Positions 33,053 to 41,818 of a stretch of DNA of 64,000 bases are shown piece after piece. Location of the stretch: positions 1 through 64,000 of the forward strand of contig CALJHX010000022.1 of NCBI GenBank assembly GCA_937770485.1, given 5' to 3'. The first letter of the stretch is position 1. Every line of letters starts with the position of its first letter. Both the position numbers and the translations under genes were made by a program. The DNA comes from an uncultured Verrucomicrobiae bacterium. GTDB taxonomy: Bacteria > Verrucomicrobiota > Verrucomicrobiia > Limisphaerales > UBA1096. The notes below the pieces were generated by a model that was not told where the DNA came from, made no database searches, and saw only the letters and a list, made by a program, of their open reading frames with translations.

Positions 33053-36000
33053 GTGAAAATCGTTTCATTCATATGCCTCTTTGCCGGTGGCCTTGGCGTG
33101 GCCGCCGCTGAGCCCCCGCTGGAATTGGCCGGGGACGATGTCGTTGTGTTCCTCGGCGGCACGGACACGGTGCGCGCCCAGCGCAGCGGGCACTTGGAGA
33201 CGCTGCTGACGTGGCGTTTCAAAAACAAGCCGCCCAAGTTCCGCGACTTGTCGTGGGAGGCCGACACGGTGTTTGCGCTGGGCACGGAGACGAATCGCTG
33301 GCGCAGTGGCGGCTATCGCGGCGTCAAGGGCCTGGGCAATCTCGAGGCGCAACTGGCTGGGTTGAAGGCGACGGTCGTGATCGTGCAACTTGGCAGGAAC
33401 GAGGCGTTCGCCGGCGTCGAGGGCATCGAGTCGTTCGGCCAAGCGAGTGACAAGTTGTTCGGTCGCCTCACAGGAGATGGCCGCCGGTTGGTGGTGATCT
33501 CGCCAACGCCGTTCGAGGAGGCGATTAACGAAAATAATGGACACCTTGTGCCTGATTTGCGCGAGCGCAACACCGACCTCGCCCGTTACGTCGGCGTCCT
33601 GCGTTTGCAAGCGGAAAAACATGAGGCGTTGTTTGTCGATCTGTTTGCCGATGCCAAGGCGACGTTTACGCTTAGTGGCCAGCATGTTTCCGCAGACAAT
33701 CAGGAAACGTTTGCTCTGCATCTGGCGTCAGCGCTGGGCGTTGTTCGAGCGAATGGGTTTGCCGGCGTGGAGGATCTGCGGACTGCGGTGCGGGAGAAGC
33801 ATCGGCTGTGGTTCGACTATTGGCGTCCGGCCAACTGGAAGTGCCTGTTCGGCGACGACAACCGGCGCGTGTTCAGCATCGGCAGCCGGAAAAATATCCC
33901 GAGCATCCGCGACGAGCGTGACAAGCTCCCGGTGCTGATCGCCTCAGCAGAGGAGAACGTGGCCGCGGTGGCAAAGGGCTTGGCCAAGCCGAAGGTTGCG
34001 GCGCAGCCTGAGTTGCCCCCGCCGACTCCGGCAAGTTCTCCGGGGGACGAACTGAAAGCATTCAAGCCGGCGGAGGGATTTGCCGTGAATTTGTTCGCGT
34101 CGGAAAAACTCGGTGTGGCCAATCCTCTCACGATTCGCTGGGACGCAAAGGGCCGAATGTACGTTGCCTGCACCTGGTCGTATCCGCACCTGAAGCCGGG
34201 CGAGATTCCCAACGACAAAATCATCCAACTCACAGATACCGACGGCGACGGCCAGGCGGATCGCTCAACGGTGTTTGCCGACGGCCTCAACATCCCAACA
34301 GGGCTGGAGACCGCCGATGGTGGCGTGTATGTGGGACAGGCGACCGATTTGCTTTTCCTGAGGGATCTTGATGACGACGGCCATGCAGACGAGAGGCAAG
34401 TCCTGCTGAGCGGCTTTGGCACCGGCGACACGCATCAGGCGATCAACTCGTTTACGTGGAGCCCGGATGGCGAGCTGTTCTTCTGCCAGGGCGACGGCAT
34501 CGAGTCACGGGTGGAAACACCGTGGGGGGTGTCGTCCCTCTATCAAGCCGGGGTGTATCGATTGCGACCGGGCCGACTGCAACTCCACGGATTGCTCGAC
34601 GATTTCATGGGGCCGGGGAATCCGTGGGGTATTGTGTTTGACGACTGGGGCCAGTCTCTGGTCGTCGATGGCGCGGGTGGCATCTCTTATCTCACACCGG
34701 CATCGATTCCTGCGAAGCATCGATTGCGGCTCGACCGTATCGGTAATCCCGGGGGCTACTGTGGTGTGGAGATGATCAATGGCCGGCACATGCCGGAGTC
34801 GATGCGCGGCCAGTTTGTGCTGAACGATTACAAGTCGAACACCGTGCGCCGCTTCGCGCTGACGCCGGCCGGTTCCGGCTTCAAACTTGACTGGAAGGAG
34901 TCGGTGCTCAAGTCGAGCCACCGGAACTTTCGGCCGGTGGACATCCGCATCGGCCCGGACGGTGCGATCTATATCGCCGACTTTTACAACACGATCATCT
35001 GCCATCAGGACGACTACTTCCGCGACCCGACGCGCGACCTGCACCATGGCCGAATCTGGCGCCTGAGTGTCAAGGACAGTCCACTTGCACCCAAGCCGAA
35101 GATTGTTGGGGAATCCATTGACGAATTGCTGGAGCAACTGAAGTCGCCCGAGCGCTGGACGCGCCAGCAGGTCAAGTTTGAGTTGGGGAAACGCGATACG
35201 TCGGAGGTCGGCGAAGCGGCGGTGCGTTGGGCGCGTCGATTGAAAAACGACGACGAATTGTATGAACGGCATCAATTTGAGACACTGGCCCTTTGTGCGA
35301 CCATCGAGTCGGTGCAACCTCAATTACTCCGGCGCGTATTGCGCGCTAAAGACCACCGCGCGCGAGCTTTCGCCGCACGCATCGTTGGCCGTTGGCAGGA
35401 TCGCTTGTCCAAACCGGTTGAGTGGCTGGCAATGGCGGCAAACGATCCTCACCCGCAGGTGCGGCTCGAGGCGGTCTTGGCATGCGGCCAAACACCGTAT
35501 CCCGGGGCGATCAAGGTTGCGGCGCTGGCGGTCATGAAGCACACACGCGACAAGTGGATCGACTATGCATTCACACAGGCGGTGCGTCATCAGGAACCGG
35601 TTTGGATGGCGGCACTGACCGCTGGCGATTTGGATTTTAAAGACAGCATCGGCGCACTGTCGGCCCTGCTTGAAAAAGGAGGCTCAAAAACAATGCTCTC
35701 CAAGCTGATGGACCTCGCAAAGTCGGATGAGATTGGCTTAGAGGGGCGCCGCGGGGTTTTAACCGGCATCGCCGGCATTGGTGGGGAGGGGGAATTACGG
35801 GCGATATTCGAGCCGGGCTTTCACCGCTCGGCGGAAAATCACGCCTTGGCGTTGGCTGCGCTGAACGCCGCCTCTGCCTCTCGCACAGTGAAGCCGGGAG
35901 GGGACCTGGCTGTTGTTCTCCGCTCGGCATTGCGAAGTGATCAAGCAGATTTAAGCGAGCAGGCGCTTGGCCTGATCGGCGAATGGCAGGTGGCGGATTT

Positions 36001-36904
36001 ACACGACGACGTCGCTGCGTTGGTAGATGACAACCAGTCGGTAGGGGCGATCCGCCTGGCTGCGGTTCGGGCGCTTGGCCTGTTGGGCGGCGATGACACC
36101 AAGCGCTTGGCCAAGCTGATCGATTCCGGCGAAGCGACGGAGGAACTGAAACTGGCCGCGCTTGACAGCTTGAGCCGTGTTGACATGAGCGCGGCGGCGA
36201 GTCGCGGTGCGGCGTTGCTGGCGCTTGGCCAGGCGACAACCGGGGTGCTGTCGCCGTTTTTGAACCGCGAGGGTGGCGGCCCGGCGCTGACGGCAGCCTT
36301 GGCCCGGCGCAAACCCGGAGCGGCTCCGGCGGCGGTGGCCTTGGCCAAGCTCCAGTCGCTTGGCAGCAACGAAACGGGGTTGATGAATCTTTTGAGCCAG
36401 GTGGCCGGCATCGAAAACACCGTGCCGGCTTACAGCGCGGAGTTTGTCGCCGCGCTGGCCAAGGAGTCGGCGAAAGGCAATGCCGCGAACGGACGTCAAA
36501 CGTTTCAGGCGGCCGGTTGCGCGGTGTGCCACAAAATCGGTTCGGCGACGAATAACGGCATTCCGTTTATCGGGCCGGAACTCGACACCATCGGCAACAC
36601 GCTCAGCCCGGAGAGGATCATCGAGGAGGTGCTGTGGCCTGGGCGTCATGTGAAGGAGGGCTTCAGCCTGATGCAGGTCACCACTCGGTCGGGGACGATT
36701 CATCAGGGCTATGAGCAGCGGTCGCGCTCGAAGGATATTTTTCTTCGACCGCTCAGTCAGCCGGGGACGATTCAAATTCCGAACGATCAGATTCGTTCAC
36801 AGGCTCAGATTGGCAGCGCCATGCCGGCTGGGCTCACTGCGGGCTTGAAGCGCGGACAATTGCGCGATTTGATTCTCTTTCTCGCTGAGCAGGTCCGTAA
36901 CTGA
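33053..36904 (+). CDS. PVC-type c-heme protein with N-terminal SGNH-like domain
   Basis: 1283-residue secreted protein with a GTG start and a signal peptide to about residue 20. Residues 25-240 resemble an SGNH/GDSL hydrolase domain (VVVFLGGTDTV, VIVQLGRNEAF). Residues about 330-700 are the PVC membrane-bound dehydrogenase-like beta-propeller (FAVNLFASEKLGVANPLTIRWDAKGRMYV, TDTDGDGQADRS). HEAT-like helical repeats run from about 700 to 1130. The heme-binding domain has CAVCH with Cys1156, Cys1159 and His1160. Such proteins probably oxidise sugars in the periplasm. It is followed closely by a sulfatase and a symporter, which suggests a polysaccharide-use operon. Confidence 0.88.
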   Translation: MKIVSFICLFAGGLGVAAAEPPLELAGDDVVVFLGGTDTVRAQRSGHLETLLTWRFKNKPPKFRDLSWEADTVFALGTETNRWRSGGYRGVKGLGNLEAQLAGLKATVVIVQLGRNEAFAGVEGIESFGQASDKLFGRLTGDGRRLVVISPTPFEEAINENNGHLVPDLRERNTDLARYVGVLRLQAEKHEALFVDLFADAKATFTLSGQHVSADNQETFALHLASALGVVRANGFAGVEDLRTAVREKHRLWFDYWRPANWKCLFGDDNRRVFSIGSRKNIPSIRDERDKLPVLIASAEENVAAVAKGLAKPKVAAQPELPPPTPASSPGDELKAFKPAEGFAVNLFASEKLGVANPLTIRWDAKGRMYVACTWSYPHLKPGEIPNDKIIQLTDTDGDGQADRSTVFADGLNIPTGLETADGGVYVGQATDLLFLRDLDDDGHADERQVLLSGFGTGDTHQAINSFTWSPDGELFFCQGDGIESRVETPWGVSSLYQAGVYRLRPGRLQLHGLLDDFMGPGNPWGIVFDDWGQSLVVDGAGGISYLTPASIPAKHRLRLDRIGNPGGYCGVEMINGRHMPESMRGQFVLNDYKSNTVRRFALTPAGSGFKLDWKESVLKSSHRNFRPVDIRIGPDGAIYIADFYNTIICHQDDYFRDPTRDLHHGRIWRLSVKDSPLAPKPKIVGESIDELLEQLKSPERWTRQQVKFELGKRDTSEVGEAAVRWARRLKNDDELYERHQFETLALCATIESVQPQLLRRVLRAKDHRARAFAARIVGRWQDRLSKPVEWLAMAANDPHPQVRLEAVLACGQTPYPGAIKVAALAVMKHTRDKWIDYAFTQAVRHQEPVWMAALTAGDLDFKDSIGALSALLEKGGSKTMLSKLMDLAKSDEIGLEGRRGVLTGIAGIGGEGELRAIFEPGFHRSAENHALALAALNAASASRTVKPGGDLAVVLRSALRSDQADLSEQALGLIGEWQVADLHDDVAALVDDNQSVGAIRLAAVRALGLLGGDDTKRLAKLIDSGEATEELKLAALDSLSRVDMSAAASRGAALLALGQATTGVLSPFLNREGGGPALTAALARRKPGAAPAAVALAKLQSLGSNETGLMNLLSQVAGIENTVPAYSAEFVAALAKESAKGNAANGRQTFQAAGCAVCHKIGSATNNGIPFIGPELDTIGNTLSPERIIEEVLWPGRHVKEGFSLMQVTTRSGTIHQGYEQRSRSKDIFLRPLSQPGTIQIPNDQIRSQAQIGSAMPAGLTAGLKRGQLRDLILFLAEQVRN

Positions 36905-36908
36905 TTTT

Positions 36909-38240
36909 GTGACAAAAAAAAACATTAGCCTGATTTGCATGACACTGGCGTTGTTAAGTGCCAACGCTGCCAAGCCGAACTTCGTCGTTATCATGGCGGA
37001 CGACATGGGTTACAACGCGACAAGCGCGTACGGTGGCTGGCTCAAGACGCCGCACCTCGACCGCATGGCGCGCGAGGGGATGCGATTCACCGACTACCAC
37101 TCGAGTGGCGTGGTGTGCAGTCCGACCCGCGCCGGGTTGCTCACGGGCCGCTACCAGGAACGCGCCGGCGTGCCCGGAGTCATCAACGCCGATCCCAAGG
37201 TGCCGGATCACCATCGCGGACTGTGGCCGAGTGAGCACACGTTCCCGGAGCTGCTGACGCAGGCAGGCTACACCTCGGCCATTTTTGGCAAGTGGCATCT
37301 TGGTTACCGTAAAAAATTCAATCCGATGCACCACGGCTTCAACGAGTTTCGCGGGTTTGTCAGCGGCAACATCGACTACATTTCGCACTACGACCGTATG
37401 GAGGTGTACGACTGGTGGGACGGCTTGAAGCCGGTCGAGGAGGAGGGCTACTCGACGCACCTGGTCACGCGGCACGCGCTGCGGTTTATTGACGAAAACA
37501 AGTCGAGGCCGTTCTGCCTGTACGTGGCGCACGAGGCGGTGCACTCGCCGTTTCAGGGGCCGGCCAGCCCGATTCAGCGCGGCCCGAAAAAGAACCGCAG
37601 GTAAAAAGAAAACCCCGGTCGAGGATGCCTACGTGCAGATGATGACCGCGATGGACGAATGCGTTGGCCAGGTGCTCGACAAGTTGATCGAGTTGAAGCT
37701 CGAGAAAAATACGCTTGTGATTTTCTGCTCCGACAATGGCCATGCCTACATGGGTGGCCCGAAAGGTTACCGGTTTCCGTTGCGCGGCAAAAAGGGAACC
37801 GTGTGGGAGGGCGGCCATCGCGTGCCGGGCATCGCCTGGTGGCCGGGTCGGATCAAACCGGGTCAGGTGAGCGACGAGATGGTCATCTCGCTGGATCTCA
37901 TGGCGACGATGCTCGATTTTGCCGGGGCCAAACCGCCCAAGGGGCGCGCGCTTGACGGCGTGAGCCTGCGGCCGGTGTTGCTCGGGGGCGGCTCGCTTGG
38001 CCAACGGCAGTTTTTTTGGAAAGGCCAGGCGATGCGGGATGGGCAATGGAAATACGTGGCAAGCCCGAAGGGCGGGGGATTGTTCAACCTGAGGACGATC
38101 TCGCTGAGTCGATGAACTTGGCCAAGCGGCATCCCGCGCGGGCCAGGCGCATGGCGGCCGCGATCGAGGCGTGGAAGCGTGATGTTGCCAACGGTGCCAC
38201 GCCGCAACCGGACTACGACACCGCAAGCCTCAACAAATGA
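36909..38240 (+). pseudogene. arylsulfatase gene with two frameshifts
   Basis: Secreted sulfatase, GTG start at 36909. The first frame gives the signal peptide, NFVVIMADDMGYNAT and the formylglycine site Cys70 in CSPTRAGLLTG, then stops at 37604. The continuation GKKKTPVEDAYVQMM to LVIFCSDNGHAYMGG and HRVPGIAWWPG is in the +1 frame from about 37595. The last part (EDDLAESMNLAKRHP to the stop at 38240) is back in the first frame from about 38090. Read across the shifts it is a full-length sulfatase of about 443 residues. One extra base near 37585-37600 and one missing base near 38080-38095 would explain it. The stop overlaps the symporter start (ATGA). Confidence 0.85.
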
Positions 38241-39805
38241 TACTGGCCGCGCTGAGAACCCCGGACATCGTCGTCCTCTTCGTTTACTTCGCGCTGTTGA
38301 TCGGCGCCGGTTTTTATTTCCGCAAAGGCAGCGGCACAGTCGAGGGATTCACCGTGGCCAACCGCTCGCTGCCGGGTTGGGTGGTGGGCCTCTCGGTGTT
38401 TGGCACGTACCTGAGCAGCAACACCTTCATCGGCGTGCCGGGCAAGGCGTATGGCTCTAACTGGAACGGCTTCGTTTTCAGCCTCTCGCTGCCGATCGCG
38501 GCGTTCATCGCGGTGAAGTGGTTTGTGCCGTTTTACCGCCAACACGCCGGTTTGTCGGCTTACGAGCATTTGGAGACACGCTTCGGCGCGTGGGCGCGGG
38601 TGTACGCGGTTGTTTGTTATTTGCTGACGCAGGTTTCGCGTGTGGGGACAATTATGTTCGGCGTGGCGGTGGGGCTGCACGCGCTGACCGGTTGGGACAT
38701 CACGACGATCATCGTCGCCTCTGGCTTTGCCGTGACGCTGTACACGCTGATGGGCGGGATTGAGGCGGTGATCTGGACGGACGCCATCCAGAGTGTTGTT
38801 CTCACCGTGGGCGCGGCCGTGGTGGTGGTGCTGGTGTTGACCGGCATGCCGGAAGGGGCGGGACAGGCGATCCGCTTGGCTGATGACGCCGGGAAGTTCA
38901 GTCTGGGCGACTTCGGGCCAAGTCTCGCAACGTCCACGTTCTGGGTCATGCTCGTGTACGGCATCGTGATGAACCTCACCAACTTCGGCATCGACCAGAA
39001 TTTTGTGCAGCGCTATCACGCCGCCGAGTCGGACAAGGCGGCCGGTCGCTCGGTGTGGTTTGGCTCGCTGGTGTACATCCCGGTGGCGCTGATGTTTTTT
39101 TTCATAGGGTCGATCCTGTTTTCCTACGGAGAGGCGAACCCCGAATTTTTGGCTGAGGTGAAACTAGAAATGGTCGCCGTCGACTCGCCCGGCTTGGCCA
39201 AGGGCTCAGCCGAGGCCATGCGCTTGGCCGGCGAACTGCAGCCAAGCGACTACGGCGACAAGGTGCTGCCGCATTTCATCGCGAATAAAATCCCGGCCGG
39301 TCTGGCCGGGTTGTTGATAGCTGCGCTGTTCGCCGCTGCGATGAGTAGCATCGACACAAGTTTGAATAGTTCCGCGACGATTGCGCTGCAGGATTTTTAC
39401 CGGCGCTGGGTCAGGCCGGATGCCGACGAGGCGCAGAGTCTGCGATTTCTCCGGGTGATGACGGTCATATGGGGGGGCATCGGCACCGGGGTCGCGTTGG
39501 CGATGATGGGCGTGGAGAGCATTCTCGATGCGTGGTGGAAGCTCAGCGGGGTGTTCGCCGGAGGCATGCTGGGGCTGTTCCTGCTGGGGTTCATCAGTAG
39601 AAGGGCCAACAACGTCGGGGCCGCCACTGGCGCGACGGTGGGTTTGCTGGTGATCCTTTGGTTGACATTTTCGACCGGGTTGACCGGTGACCTTGCATGG
39701 CTGCAGAGTCCGTTCCACGCGCACATGATTTCGGTCATCGGCACGCTGTCTATCTTCCTCATCGGCCTGGGGGCCTCGCAGGTTTTCGGCCGCAAGAGCG
39801 ATTAA
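38237..39805 (+). CDS. sodium:solute symporter
   Basis: 522-residue transporter of the SSS family with about thirteen hydrophobic helices. Landmarks are GVSVFGTYLSSNTFIG-like sodium-site residues near 55, YEHLETRFG near 112, and FGIDQNFVQRYHAAESDKAAGRS near 250. It probably imports a sugar or organic acid with sodium. The ATG overlaps the sulfatase stop, so it belongs to the heme protein/sulfatase operon and may import the released monosaccharide, which is inference. Confidence 0.9.
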   Translation: MILAALRTPDIVVLFVYFALLIGAGFYFRKGSGTVEGFTVANRSLPGWVVGLSVFGTYLSSNTFIGVPGKAYGSNWNGFVFSLSLPIAAFIAVKWFVPFYRQHAGLSAYEHLETRFGAWARVYAVVCYLLTQVSRVGTIMFGVAVGLHALTGWDITTIIVASGFAVTLYTLMGGIEAVIWTDAIQSVVLTVGAAVVVVLVLTGMPEGAGQAIRLADDAGKFSLGDFGPSLATSTFWVMLVYGIVMNLTNFGIDQNFVQRYHAAESDKAAGRSVWFGSLVYIPVALMFFFIGSILFSYGEANPEFLAEVKLEMVAVDSPGLAKGSAEAMRLAGELQPSDYGDKVLPHFIANKIPAGLAGLLIAALFAAAMSSIDTSLNSSATIALQDFYRRWVRPDADEAQSLRFLRVMTVIWGGIGTGVALAMMGVESILDAWWKLSGVFAGGMLGLFLLGFISRRANNVGAATGATVGLLVILWLTFSTGLTGDLAWLQSPFHAHMISVIGTLSIFLIGLGASQVFGRKSD

Positions 39806-39851
39806 ACTCGCCACCGGCGCTGGCTCCCAGCAGACTTGTTTTTTTTGAGTC

Positions 39852-40835
39852 ATGGCTGATTTTCCAAACGAAATACGAATCAACCCCGCTATCATCAACA
39901 AAGTGATTTTCGGCGGGGTGGTGGTGCTGCTGGTGGGCATCGGGGCGATGGGCAGTTTTTACAAGGTCGATCCCCGCGAGGAGGCCATCGTGCTGCGTCT
40001 GGGGGAGTTCAGTGGCTCCCCCATCACTGAACAGGGTCTGCACTTCAAGCTGCCGTTTGGCATTGACCGGGTGACGAACGTCGAGGTTACCACGGTGCGC
40101 AAGTTGGAATTCGGGTTTGCCACGCAAACCCCGGCCCCCCGTACTCGGTACGCCAACCGGAGCCAGGGCCAAGCCGAGACTTCGCTTATCGTCTCCGGCG
40201 ACCTCAACATCGCCGACGTCGAGTGGTCCACTCAGTACATGGTTTCAAACGCATATAATTATCTCTTCAAAGTGCGCGGCGCGGAAGAGACATTTCGCGC
40301 GATGAACGAGGCGGTCATGCGCGAGGTCATCGGCGATCGCACGATCAACGAGGTGCTCACATCCGGGCGCAGCGAGATTCAGCAGGAAGTGAAAGAGAAG
40401 TTGCAGGAGTTGGCGAATCAGTATGAGTTGGGCATCAATCTCGACAAGGTGATTTTGCAGGACGTCAACCCACCGGAGGCCGTCAAGGCGTCGTGGAACG
40501 ATGTCAATGAGGCACAGCAGGAATACTCGGCAACTATCAACATAGCCCAGTCGAAGTACAACCAGGTTGTCCCCAAGGCGGACGGTGAAGCCGAGAGAAC
40601 GGTCGAGGAGGCCGAGGGCTACGCGGTGCAGCGGGTCAATGAAGCGAAGGGCGACGCCGATCTATTTAAGCAGGTTTTCAGCGCCTACCAAAAAGCACCC
40701 GAGGTCACCCGGACACGGATTTATCTTGAGACGCTGAACGAGGTGCTTGCCACCGGGCCCCGGAAAATTATTATGGATACTGAGGCCAAGGGCTTGCTGC
40801 CACTGCTCAACCTGAACAAGGAGGGCAAACAATGA
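39852..40835 (+). CDS. hflK: FtsH protease regulator HflK
   Basis: 327-residue SPFH/band-7 protein. One N-terminal membrane helix (about 20-37) precedes the band-7 domain (VDPREEAIVLRLGEF, GLHFKLPFGIDRV), then an Ala/Glu-rich coiled region (EAERTVEEAEGYAVQRVNEAKGDA). HflK and HflC form a membrane complex that encloses and modulates the FtsH protease. It overlaps hflC by four bases. Confidence 0.93.
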   Translation: MADFPNEIRINPAIINKVIFGGVVVLLVGIGAMGSFYKVDPREEAIVLRLGEFSGSPITEQGLHFKLPFGIDRVTNVEVTTVRKLEFGFATQTPAPRTRYANRSQGQAETSLIVSGDLNIADVEWSTQYMVSNAYNYLFKVRGAEETFRAMNEAVMREVIGDRTINEVLTSGRSEIQQEVKEKLQELANQYELGINLDKVILQDVNPPEAVKASWNDVNEAQQEYSATINIAQSKYNQVVPKADGEAERTVEEAEGYAVQRVNEAKGDADLFKQVFSAYQKAPEVTRTRIYLETLNEVLATGPRKIIMDTEAKGLLPLLNLNKEGKQ

Positions 40836-41809
40836 TCAAGCAACTTACATCAGTTTTCGCTGGGATTCTGCTTTTCATCGTAATCAGCACGTTTTTCTCG
40901 TCCGTGTACATCGTCGATGAAACGCAGCAGGTTTTTGAGACGAGGTTTGGTAAGATTATTGGGGACACTATTAACGGCCCCGGCAAGAAAGAAGCCGGCC
41001 TTAAATTTCGGGTGCCATTCATCACCAAAGTGCACGCGTTCGAGAAGCGCTACCTCGAGTGGGACGGAGCTCCCAACCAGGTGACGACCAAGGACAAACT
41101 GTTCATCTTCATCGATACCTACGCGCGGTGGCGTATTGTGGATGCCCAGTTGTTCTTCGAGAAAGTCCGCAACGAGACAGGCGCCCAGGCGCGACTGGAC
41201 GATATTCTTGATGGCGAGGCCCGGATTGTTGTCGCCGGGAACGATCTCGTCGAGGTCATCCGCTCGCGGCAACGCGAGGCCGTAGTCGATGAGACCGAGG
41301 TGCTCGATGACGAATCCCAGTTGAAGCCGTTTGAGCAGGGCCGCTCCGCGCTGGCGAAGCAGGTGCTCGACAATGCCGGGCCAAACCTCAAGAAGGAGTT
41401 TGGCATCGAGTTGCTCGACTTTCGGTTCAAGCGGATCAATTACTCCCAGGAAGTCCGGGTGAAAATCTTTGAACGCATGATTAGCGAGCGCGCCCGCATC
41501 GCCTCCAAGTTTCGTTCGGAGGGCATCGGCGAGGCCGCCAAAATCGAGGGGGCGCAGGAGCGTGAGCTCAAGCGGATCACCTCCGAAGCCTACCTGAAGC
41601 AACAACAAATCAAGGGCAAAGCCGACGCTAAGGCAGTGGATGTTTACGCCGAAGCCTTCAATCAAAGCCCCGAGTCCCGCGAGTTTTACGAGTTCCTCAA
41701 AACGATGGAGACTTACAAAAATACATTGTCAACAAACGTGACCATGATCCTCTCCACCGATTCCGATTTCCTGAAGTACATTAAACAATCCGCGCCGAAA
41801 AAAGAGTAA
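40832..41809 (+). CDS. hflC: FtsH protease regulator HflC
   Basis: 325-residue partner of HflK with an N-terminal membrane helix (GILLFIVISTFFSSVYIVDE) and a band-7 domain (VFETRFGKIIGD, GLKFRVPFITKVHAFEKRYLEWDG). The C-terminal part has the conserved FRSEGIGEAAKIEGAQERELKRI and QSPESREFYEFLKTMETYK. ATG overlaps the hflK stop. It converges on the heme protein gene at 41819. Confidence 0.93.
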   Translation: MIKQLTSVFAGILLFIVISTFFSSVYIVDETQQVFETRFGKIIGDTINGPGKKEAGLKFRVPFITKVHAFEKRYLEWDGAPNQVTTKDKLFIFIDTYARWRIVDAQLFFEKVRNETGAQARLDDILDGEARIVVAGNDLVEVIRSRQREAVVDETEVLDDESQLKPFEQGRSALAKQVLDNAGPNLKKEFGIELLDFRFKRINYSQEVRVKIFERMISERARIASKFRSEGIGEAAKIEGAQERELKRITSEAYLKQQQIKGKADAKAVDVYAEAFNQSPESREFYEFLKTMETYKNTLSTNVTMILSTDSDFLKYIKQSAPKKE

Positions 41810-41818
41810 GCCAAGCGG

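Noticed and set aside
37585-37615. Programmed ribosomal frameshift in the sulfatase
   Set aside because: The site is A-rich, but a second shift near 38090 would also be needed and no slippery heptamer with a clear downstream structure was seen.
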